This document shows positions 8,773-15,756 of a stretch of DNA of 44,006 bases, piece by piece. The position numbers were made by a program, and so were the translations under genes. Location: positions 1-44,006 of the forward strand of contig CALAOT010000043.1 in NCBI GenBank assembly GCA_937889545.1, written 5' to 3'. This DNA is from an uncultured Opitutaceae bacterium. GTDB lineage: Bacteria > Verrucomicrobiota > Verrucomicrobiia > Opitutales > Opitutaceae. Every line of letters begins with the position of its first letter. Position 1 is the first letter of the stretch. Below the pieces are notes generated by a model. It ran no database searches. It was given only the letters and a program-made list of their open reading frames with translations, and was not told the origin of the DNA.

Positions 8773-9888
8773 TCATCGGGCGCCTCTCGGCTTGCGCTGG
8801 GCGGCATCGAGCCCGAGGAGCCGCCGAAGCAGCACATCCTGTCCGAATGCGCCCGACTTTGAGGTGACCTGGACGCCGTCCCAGCGCCCCCCGCACATGA
8901 CGGAGACCGGCACGCCGGGAATGACCTGGCCGATGACATCGAGGTGTTCCGTGCCCAGGGACTGGCACAGCGCCCGGAAGGTCTCCCCGCCGGCAATGAG
9001 CAGGCTGCGCGGCGGCGGGACGCGGTGGGACAGCTGGGCGACTTCGCGCGTGATGAGCTCGGAGGCGGCAAACCGGGCCATGCCGGTCGGGAGGTCGAAG
9101 GCCACAAGGCAGACGCCGGCCCCCTCGAGGCGCGCCGACACGAGGGCTGCGCTGGCGCCGCCGCCATCCTTGAGCCTGAGGACATGCTCGCCGCATGCGC
9201 CCAGCTGGGCCGCAGTCGCGGGGTGGTCGGAGCCGAACAGGCCGAGTATCGGCCGTTCAGGCCTGCCCGCGGCGGGAACCTCGCCCCCCGCGAGCGCGGC
9301 GGCCAGGCCGCCGCTGCCGCACCAGAGCACCGTCGCCGAAAGTTTCCGGCCGGCGTCCGCGATGCGGCGCAGGTCCTCATCCGTCTCGGCGTCCCATAGC
9401 GTGATGCCATCGAGCACCGGCTCCCCGGCCCGCGCCGCCCGCACGACCATCCCATGGGATTCGAGCGTTGCGCGCAGGTCCTCCCCCACCCTGTGCCACG
9501 AGCTGGCGCGGAATGCGTATTGCAGTCCGCCGCGGGTCACCCGCCCGTGGAACGGGAATGCCGGCGCAATCACGCAATGGGCCGCCGGCACCGCGCGCAG
9601 GGTGGCGACCAGCTCGAGGCCGCAGTGGCCGCGGAGAAGGCTGTCCAGCTTCTTGAAGGCGATCGCGCCGGGCCTTGGCGCCAGGAGCGATGCGTCGCGA
9701 GTGGCGACGGCGGCCGCGCCGGCGCTGTCCTTCTCCCTCGTGTCGGCGTCGATCGCGAAGGCCCTTGGCAGGTGCGACGGCAGCCGTCCGTTCAGGAACA
9801 CCGGAATCGCCTGCTTTGCAGCCGCGAACTGCGCAGCCGTGTCAAGCGCGCCCGTCAGATCGTCCGCGATGATTCGCACCTGTGTCAT
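8773..9888 (-). CDS. DUF1537 / four-carbon acid sugar kinase family protein
   Basis: ATP-dependent kinase of the family that phosphorylates threonate, erythronate and related sugar acids (OtnK/DtnK type). The 371-residue product has the N-terminal signature IADDLTGALDTA (residues 7-18), an AFKKLDSLLRGHCG segment, a VLWCGSGGLAAAL linker and the C-terminal nucleotide-binding motif IAGGETFRALCQSLG. ATG 9888 was chosen because the longer open frame overlaps rhaB and has no family features. The usual partner genes (PdxA2-like dehydrogenase, class II aldolase OtnC) are not nearby. It is the last gene of the rhamnose operon, 98 bp after rhaB, so its substrate is probably a rhamnose-derived acid or an intermediate not in the textbook route (inference). 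Confidence 0.85.
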   Translation of the reverse strand: MTQVRIIADDLTGALDTAAQFAAAKQAIPVFLNGRLPSHLPRAFAIDADTREKDSAGAAAVATRDASLLAPRPGAIAFKKLDSLLRGHCGLELVATLRAVPAAHCVIAPAFPFHGRVTRGGLQYAFRASSWHRVGEDLRATLESHGMVVRAARAGEPVLDGITLWDAETDEDLRRIADAGRKLSATVLWCGSGGLAAALAGGEVPAAGRPERPILGLFGSDHPATAAQLGACGEHVLRLKDGGGASAALVSARLEGAGVCLVAFDLPTGMARFAASELITREVAQLSHRVPPPRSLLIAGGETFRALCQSLGTEHLDVIGQVIPGVPVSVMCGGRWDGVQVTSKSGAFGQDVLLRRLLGLDAAQRKPRGAR

Positions 9889-9986
9889 GCCGTCTGCCTT
9901 CTGCCTATCTCTATAGGACCCGTCTCCCCGGGCCAACACAATCGGTCCGCACCGGCCCTGTTGGGCGCCCGGGCCGCGGTTCCGGC

Positions 9987-11408
9987 TCAGGCGCGTCCGG
10001 CGGGCGGGAAGCGGGTGCCGTCGAGCTGGCCCGAGAGGAGGGAACGGAATGCGCTCATGCCGGGGACCTCGCCCAGCGCGACCAACTGGGCCGCGAGGTT
10101 TCCCACCGCGGACCCCTCGAGCGAGAACGATTCCACAGGCAGGCCGGCGGCGTCCGCCGTGGCCTGGCAGAGAAGGCGGTTCTGGGAGCCGCCGCCGACG
10201 ATCAGGATCCGCTTGAAGGCCCGGCCGGCAAGGCGCTCGAACGCGCGCACCGCCCCGGCGTGGCCCCGGCCCAGCGAATCGCAGATGAGCCTGACATATC
10301 CCGTGAGGTCCCGCGGCGCCCGGGCGCCGCGCCCCTTCAACTGGGATTCGATGGCCGCGCGCATGGACGCCGGATTGAAAAGCGAGGGATCGGCGACGTC
10401 GAGAAGCTCCGCAGGCGCGGGCGCGCGGGCCGCGGCATCGATCAGCCGCCGCCATTCGCCCGCCGTCCTGGGCCGCGACCTGAAGGCCGGCAGCGTCCGA
10501 TCCAGGAGCCAGAGCCCAAGGCAGCTCTTGAGCGGCCGGTACCGGCCGTCTCCCATGCGCTCGTTGGAGACCCGCGTCGCAAGCGCCTCGGCGCCCAGCA
10601 GCGGCACTTCGCTCTCGAAGCCGAGGAGCGACCAGGTGCCCGAGCTCAGGTACAGATCCGAGCCATCCGCGGCGGCCGGCATGGCCGCGAACGCACAGGC
10701 CGTGTCGTGGCCGGGGACGAGCACTGAGACGACGCCCCTGAGCTCGGGGAACCCGGCGACCGGCCCGAGCCGCTGCGGCGAGAGCGCCGGCCTGCCGAAC
10801 AGCCCCGGCGGGATGCCGAAGAAATCAAGCGCGGCGCGCGACCACCCCCGGCGGCGCACATCGATCAGCTGGGAATGGCTGGCGATGGACAACTCGTTCA
10901 CCATCCGGCCGGAGAGCAGGAAATTGAAGTAGTCCGATATGAAGAGGCAGCGCGCGGCGACCTTCGCCACCCCGGGATGCGCGCTCAGCGTCTCCTGCAG
11001 CTGGAGGCTCGTGTTGTAGGGATAGTTGGGGATGCCGGTGAGCGAATAGACCCGGTCGATGCCGCTGCGCCCCAGCCTTTCCGAGGCGGCGGCGGTGCGG
11101 CCGTCGCGGTAGGCGTGGACCGGGAACACCAGCCTGCCGCCGCGCCCGACCAGCACGTGGTCGACCGCCCAGGAGTCGACGCCGACCGACGCCAGCCGGG
11201 GAAACTGCTTCCTCGCCTTGATCAATCCGGCGCGGACCTCGCCCCAAAGGTAAGGCAGGTCCCAATACTCGTGGCCGGCAAGCGGGCGGAACTGGTTGGG
11301 GAAGCGGTGCGCCTCCGTGAGGGCCAGGCGCCGCCCGGACCATGTTCCCACGATGATGCGCCCGCTGGTCGCTCCCAGATCGACGGCGGCGCAGTGGACC
11401 GGCTTCAT
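9987..11408 (-). CDS. rhaB: L-rhamnulokinase
   Basis: Phosphorylates L-rhamnulose to L-rhamnulose 1-phosphate with ATP in the cytoplasm. The 473-residue FGGY-family kinase starts with the ATP-binding segment AAVDLGATSGRIIVG. It has the RhaB-like WDLPYLWGEVRAGL and VGVDSWAVDHVL segments, the substrate-loop HAYRDGRT, the second-domain LVPGHDTACAF and the phosphate-binding ILIVGGGSQNRLLCQ. Its ATG overlaps the stop of the upstream aldolase/dehydrogenase gene by one base (TGATG), so the two are translationally coupled. Context with isomerase, aldolase and transporter supports the call. Confidence 0.95.
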   Translation of the reverse strand: MKPVHCAAVDLGATSGRIIVGTWSGRRLALTEAHRFPNQFRPLAGHEYWDLPYLWGEVRAGLIKARKQFPRLASVGVDSWAVDHVLVGRGGRLVFPVHAYRDGRTAAASERLGRSGIDRVYSLTGIPNYPYNTSLQLQETLSAHPGVAKVAARCLFISDYFNFLLSGRMVNELSIASHSQLIDVRRRGWSRAALDFFGIPPGLFGRPALSPQRLGPVAGFPELRGVVSVLVPGHDTACAFAAMPAAADGSDLYLSSGTWSLLGFESEVPLLGAEALATRVSNERMGDGRYRPLKSCLGLWLLDRTLPAFRSRPRTAGEWRRLIDAAARAPAPAELLDVADPSLFNPASMRAAIESQLKGRGARAPRDLTGYVRLICDSLGRGHAGAVRAFERLAGRAFKRILIVGGGSQNRLLCQATADAAGLPVESFSLEGSAVGNLAAQLVALGEVPGMSAFRSLLSGQLDGTRFPPAGRA

Positions 11409-13600
11409 CAGCGCAGGAACGCCTCGGTCAGGCCCCCGTCCACGGCGATGACCTGGCCCGTCGTCTTGCCGAGGCGCTGGCCCACGAGGAGAAAATACGC
11501 CTCGGCCTGGTCGGCGGGGGTGATCGGCGCCTTGGTGAGCGTCCGTTCCGCATAGAACCGCGCGAGCTTGCCCACCAGTGAATCGGTGGGCTCGTCGTCG
11601 GCGTAGGGAATCTTGTATTTCGCAAGCGAGCCGATGACGCGTTCGCGCGGGAACATCGCGCTGCCCTGCACGACCGTGGCCGGCGCGACGCCGTTCACGC
11701 GCACCAGGGGCGCAAGCTCGACGGCCAGTTCGCGCACCAGGTGGCTTACCGCGGCCTTGGAGGCGTCATAGGCGAGCGAGCCCTTCTTGGCGACGACGGC
11801 GTTCGCGGAGGTCGTCAGGACGAGACTTGCGCGCAGGCCCTGCTCCCTCCAGGTCTTTGCGGCCTCGTCGGCCACCAGGTAGCCGCCCGTGACATTGATC
11901 CCGAAGGTGAGCGCCCACTTGTCGTCCGGGATGTGGCCCGTCTTGTCGCTCGGCGCAAAGACGCCCGCGGTGACGCAGATTGAGTCGAAGCCGCCGTAGG
12001 CGTAGGCGACCTGGTCGAGCATCCGCCGGATGCTGGCGCGGTCGGTGATGTCGGCCCCGATGCCGACGGCGGGCCCGCACGCCGAGAGGCCTGTCCCCGC
12101 CACGCCGATCCCGGCCCCGAGCATGCCGGTGATCTCGCCCGCGGTCGCCTGCGCCGCGCCCTCGTTGAGGTCGACGCACGCGACATGCGCGCCCTCCCTG
12201 GCCAGGCGGTGGGCGGTCTCGCGGCCGATTCCGGAGCCCGCGCCGACCACGATGACGACCTGCCTCGCAAGCTCCCTTTCCGGAGGCATGCGCCTGAGCT
12301 TGGCCTCCTCGAGGCGCCAGTACTCGATGTCGAAGGCCTCCTGCTGCGGCAGGGCGACGTAGCGGTCGATCGCCTCGGCCCCCCGCATGACCTCGACGGC
12401 GCACGTGTAGAATTCGGCGGTGACGCGCGATTCGGACTTGTCCTTGCCCCAGGTGATCATGCCGAGGCCGGGAATGAGCACGACGGTCGGGTTCGGGTCG
12501 CGCATCGCGGGCGAGTCGGAATGCCGGCATCTCTCGTAATACGCCGCATAGCCCTTCCGGTAACGTTCGAGGCCCGCCGCGAGCTTGGCCTTGAGGCTGG
12601 CGGCGTCCCCGGATTGGGGGTTCCAGTCCACGTAGAGCGGCTTGATCTTCGTGCGGAGAAAATGATCGGGACATGACGTGCCGAGCTCGGCAAGGCGCCG
12701 CGCGTTCCTCGAATTCACGAAAAGCAGGATCCTCCTGTTATCCTGCACGGTGCCGATGAGGCGCCTTTCCGCGGACACCTGGCCGCGCAGCCACGGAAGG
12801 ATCGCCGCGAAGGCCTTCCGGCGCCCCTCGGGGGGGAGAGCGGCGTATTTGGCCCCGCCAAAGGCCGCGCGGTCCCCGCCCTTTGCGGCGTACCTCGCCT
12901 GGATGTGGACGGAGGCCTTCTCTATCAGGTCGAGCGTCAGCGCGTAGCAGGCCTTGTCGTCGTCGGCCCATGAGATGAAACCGTGCTGGCCCATCATTAT
13001 GGCGCGGATCGCGGGGTTCACGCGCGCGATCTCCTGCATGGCCACGCCGAGCTCAAAGCCCGGACGCATCCACGGCACCCAGGCCATCTCCCCGGCAAAG
13101 ATCTCCCGGGTCAGCCTCTCGCAGTTGGCCGACGCCGCGATGGCGATAACGGCATTCGGGTGCATGTGGTCCACATGCTTGCCGGGCAGGAAGGCGTGGA
13201 GGGGCGTGTCGATCGACGGGGCGCGCGGGTTGAGGTTGAAGGTGGCGTGGGAATACATCCCGGCCATGTCGTCCTCGGCGGGGGATTTCAGGCCCCTGTC
13301 GGAGCGCGCGCCGTAGAGCTTCTGCAGGGCGAGGAGTTTCTCCAGGTAGAGCGACGCGAAGTTCCCGCGCGTGCTCGTGCGCAGGTCCCCGCCGGAGCCC
13401 TTGACCCACAGGACCTCGGCGGGCGCGCCGGTGAGCGGGTCCCTTTCCGCGATCTTGGAGGACGTGTTGCCTCCGCCGGTGTTCGTGATGCGCTGGTCGC
13501 TCCCGAGCAGGTTCGAGCGGTAGGCCAGCCGGCCGACCGGATCGAGCGCCGACGCCTGTGCGTCGTCCCAGGAGAATTTGACGTGGCGGTAGCGTTTCAT
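11408..13600 (-). CDS. rhaD: Bifunctional rhamnulose-1-phosphate aldolase / short-chain lactaldehyde dehydrogenase
   Basis: A fusion enzyme. The class II aldolase half splits L-rhamnulose 1-phosphate into DHAP and L-lactaldehyde. The SDR half oxidises the lactaldehyde to lactate with NAD. In the 730-residue product the aldolase half shows NTGGGNTSSK (about 40-49), the zinc-site motif DHMHPNA (144-150) and GQHGFISW. The SDR half (from about residue 450) shows VVGAGSGIGRE and the catalytic YDASKAAVSHL. This is the RhaE/RhaW-type fusion known from Bacteroidetes, Bacillus and rhizobia, distinct from the short E. coli RhaD. The start is 8 bp after the regulator stop, and the end overlaps rhaB. Confidence 0.93.
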   Translation of the reverse strand: MKRYRHVKFSWDDAQASALDPVGRLAYRSNLLGSDQRITNTGGGNTSSKIAERDPLTGAPAEVLWVKGSGGDLRTSTRGNFASLYLEKLLALQKLYGARSDRGLKSPAEDDMAGMYSHATFNLNPRAPSIDTPLHAFLPGKHVDHMHPNAVIAIAASANCERLTREIFAGEMAWVPWMRPGFELGVAMQEIARVNPAIRAIMMGQHGFISWADDDKACYALTLDLIEKASVHIQARYAAKGGDRAAFGGAKYAALPPEGRRKAFAAILPWLRGQVSAERRLIGTVQDNRRILLFVNSRNARRLAELGTSCPDHFLRTKIKPLYVDWNPQSGDAASLKAKLAAGLERYRKGYAAYYERCRHSDSPAMRDPNPTVVLIPGLGMITWGKDKSESRVTAEFYTCAVEVMRGAEAIDRYVALPQQEAFDIEYWRLEEAKLRRMPPERELARQVVIVVGAGSGIGRETAHRLAREGAHVACVDLNEGAAQATAGEITGMLGAGIGVAGTGLSACGPAVGIGADITDRASIRRMLDQVAYAYGGFDSICVTAGVFAPSDKTGHIPDDKWALTFGINVTGGYLVADEAAKTWREQGLRASLVLTTSANAVVAKKGSLAYDASKAAVSHLVRELAVELAPLVRVNGVAPATVVQGSAMFPRERVIGSLAKYKIPYADDEPTDSLVGKLARFYAERTLTKAPITPADQAEAYFLLVGQRLGKTTGQVIAVDGGLTEAFLR

Positions 13601-13607
13601 GGGGGGT

Positions 13608-14387
13608 TCAGACGGAAATCAGCCTGCGGTGGGGGATGTTGATCCCCGATGCCGCAAGCTGGGACTCCTTGGCGTCGGTGATGAGCGAAAACGGGCCTCT
13701 CCAGGTCACCACGGCATGCGGCGTCGCGTGCCCGAGCTTTGTCGCGTCGAGGCAGAAATATGACTTCGCGGCCCTCCGGAGCACCGTCCGCTGGAACGAC
13801 GCCAGTTCGGCGTGCGAGTTCGTAATGCCGGCCGGGCCCATCCCCTCACCGCCGAGGAAGGCCGCCGAAAACCTCCAGGCGCCGAGCGCCTGAACGGCGC
13901 CGCGGCCCAGGAGGACGGCCTGCCGGTCGAGGAACGTGCCTCCGAGCATGTGCAATTCCAGCCCGGGGGCGCCCCCGAGCATCGTCGCGACAGGCAGGCT
14001 ATTGGTCACGACGGCCAATCCGCCGAGGCGCCGGCGGCGCAGGAGCCGCCGCGCCAGCGCCTGCACGGTGGTTCCGGCGTCAAGGAACACGACGCCCCTG
14101 CGCGGAAGCAGCGCGGCGGCGGAGCGGGCAATCCGGTCCTTCGCCGTGCGGGCCCGGCCCGCGCGCTCGCCGTGCGAGGCAAACGACGCATTGTAGTCCG
14201 CAAGCGCGCCGCCCCGGGTGCGGGTTATGTGCCCCCTGGCCGCCACAACCGCCAGGTCGCGTCGCGCCGTGGCCTCGGACACGCCCAGCCGGCCGCAGAT
14301 GTCCGCGACCGGCAGGAAGCCGCCGGCCCGGATCAGGCCGCGCAGCCTCTCTCTGCGCTGCTGGACGATATGCAGAGGGACGCGCAT
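13608..14387 (-). CDS. DeoR-family transcriptional regulator of the rhamnose genes
   Basis: Cytoplasmic sugar-phosphate-responsive regulator, probably a repressor of the downstream operon. The 259-residue product has an N-terminal winged helix-turn-helix (VADICGRLGVSEATARRDL, followed by HITRTRGGALA, the usual DeoR wing). The C-terminal DeoR sensor domain has FLDAGTTVQALARRL and VTNSLPVA. The first gene after it (aldolase/dehydrogenase) starts 8 bp downstream, so they share a transcript. A perfect inverted repeat lies 23 bp upstream of its ATG and is the natural candidate for its own operator. The inducer may be a rhamnose-pathway phosphate (inference). Confidence 0.9.
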   Translation of the reverse strand: MRVPLHIVQQRRERLRGLIRAGGFLPVADICGRLGVSEATARRDLAVVAARGHITRTRGGALADYNASFASHGERAGRARTAKDRIARSAAALLPRRGVVFLDAGTTVQALARRLLRRRRLGGLAVVTNSLPVATMLGGAPGLELHMLGGTFLDRQAVLLGRGAVQALGAWRFSAAFLGGEGMGPAGITNSHAELASFQRTVLRRAAKSYFCLDATKLGHATPHAVVTWRGPFSLITDAKESQLAASGINIPHRRLISV

Positions 14388-14409
14388 CAGGTCGGCGGCA
14401 GTCTGCCTT

Positions 14410-14435
14410 TTATATGATTGGATTCAATCATATAA
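14410..14435. promoter_or_regulatory. Perfect 11-bp inverted repeat, candidate operator of the DeoR regulator
   Basis: The arms TTATATGATTG (14410-14420) and CAATCATATAA (14425-14435) are exact reverse complements with a 4-bp spacer. The repeat lies between the SGNH gene and the regulator ATG, in an AT-rich island within very GC-rich DNA. It includes TATTAT- and TATAAA-like hexamers, so a bound protein would block a promoter here. I found no second copy in the window, including the rhaA/rhaT divergent region. Confidence 0.7.
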
Positions 14436-14473
14436 TAGGCATCGCTCGCATCCGGCCAGGAGGGGCCTCCGCC

Positions 14474-15718
14474 TCAGGGAACGGGAGCGACCGAGTACTG
14501 GCGCTGCTTCGGAATCGCCGACCGGGAACGGGCGGGCTGCTCGGACTCCTCGCGGGCGGCCAGGGCATCCGTAGCCGCGACAAGACCGGGAGCGTCGGCG
14601 GACCCGACAAGTAACTCCCGCCGCACGCGCTGCGCCTGGTGCCCGCTATCGGCGCCCCACCGGACCCGGTAGGCCTGCCACCGCATCGGCGTGTTGTACC
14701 GCGCCAGGTTCACACCGCTAGCCAGGTCGTCGTCCGAGAAGGTGCCGACGTTTTGCCCATCGATTCGAAGCTCATACCGGCCATGCCCCAGCCCCCTGAT
14801 GACCAGGGGCTCCGCGTCGAGGGACTCCAGGTCTGCCAGCGCCTTCTCGGCCAGCTCGGTGTCCGCGTCACCGAATTCCAATGGCAGCGGCAGCGAGCGG
14901 TCGAGCTCGCTCCAAGTGACCTTGCCGCCCTCGACGGCGAGCGCGCTGACCGTGGCGTTCTCGGCCGAAAGCACCGTCCCGGCCCTTGCATCTATTTCGA
15001 CGCGGGCCACAAGTTCCGGCGCCCGCCAGGCCCGAAGCAACGCGGCCCCCATGATGATGTGGCCGGCCGCGCCCGGGTGCACCCTGTCGGTCAGAACCTG
15101 CCGGGCGAGCTCGCGGTTTTCCCGCCAGACGGCCCTGATCCCGTCGTCGACGATGCCGCCGAAATCCACCACCGCGGCATTCTGCTCCCTGCCGATCGAG
15201 GAGACGGACTCGCCAAGCCGCCGGAGCACGTCGTCGTACCCCGGCTCGAAACCCGGCGGGCGGGAAATGTCGTCGAAGGGCGACGAGCGGATTAGGTAGA
15301 GCCGCACTCCCGGCAGGGCGCCCTTCAGCCTCGCGACCAGGGCGCGATAGCCCTTTTCGAACCTGGCCAGAGTGGCCGGATCAAGCTTGCGGTAGCCGCC
15401 GTCGTTCATCCCGAGCATGACGGTCACCACCGTGGGCTTGAGGCTGATCACGTCGCGCTCGATCCGGACGCTGATGTCGCCGCCCATGCCGCCATTGACC
15501 GTGTCGCCGCCCACCCCGGCGTTGTAGAAGCGAAGATCCCACTGGGGGAAACGGCTGCGGGCGTACTGCTCGACAAAGCGGGCATAGCCGCCGTCTTGCG
15601 TGATGCTGTCGCCATAGAAGACGACGCGGTCGCCGTCATGCAGGGCGAAGGCCGGATCGTGTCCGCCCGCGAGCGCGGACAGGCTTCCACAGAACGCCAG
15701 CAGGCAGAGCATTCTCAT
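14474..15718 (-). CDS. Secreted SGNH/GDSL-family esterase
   Basis: Probable carbohydrate esterase or lipase-like hydrolase acting outside the cytoplasm, perhaps deacetylating rhamnose-containing glycans. The 414-residue product has a signal peptide (MRMLCLLAFCGSLSALAGG). The catalytic block I is YGDSITQ with Ser38, block II is NAGVGGDT, block III is LGMND with Asn105, and the catalytic Asp and His are in DRVHPGAAGH (Asp211, His214). The start at 15718 is preceded by a strong GAGGAGG ribosome site, which beats an upstream ATG at 15760 that would overlap the GH78 stop. The C-terminal 190 residues are not explained by the SGNH fold. The gene lies directly after the rhamnosidase gene. Confidence 0.88.
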   Translation of the reverse strand: MRMLCLLAFCGSLSALAGGHDPAFALHDGDRVVFYGDSITQDGGYARFVEQYARSRFPQWDLRFYNAGVGGDTVNGGMGGDISVRIERDVISLKPTVVTVMLGMNDGGYRKLDPATLARFEKGYRALVARLKGALPGVRLYLIRSSPFDDISRPPGFEPGYDDVLRRLGESVSSIGREQNAAVVDFGGIVDDGIRAVWRENRELARQVLTDRVHPGAAGHIIMGAALLRAWRAPELVARVEIDARAGTVLSAENATVSALAVEGGKVTWSELDRSLPLPLEFGDADTELAEKALADLESLDAEPLVIRGLGHGRYELRIDGQNVGTFSDDDLASGVNLARYNTPMRWQAYRVRWGADSGHQAQRVRRELLVGSADAPGLVAATDALAAREESEQPARSRSAIPKQRQYSVAPVP

Positions 15719-15756
15719 TTTTCTTCCTCCTCTTGAACGGGTTCGTCGCGCCTCGG

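Noticed and set aside
6714..9455. A 913-codon minus-strand open frame
   Set aside because: It crosses the alpha/beta hydrolase, the antisense of the DAACS symporter and the kinase gene in wrong frames, and has no family features.
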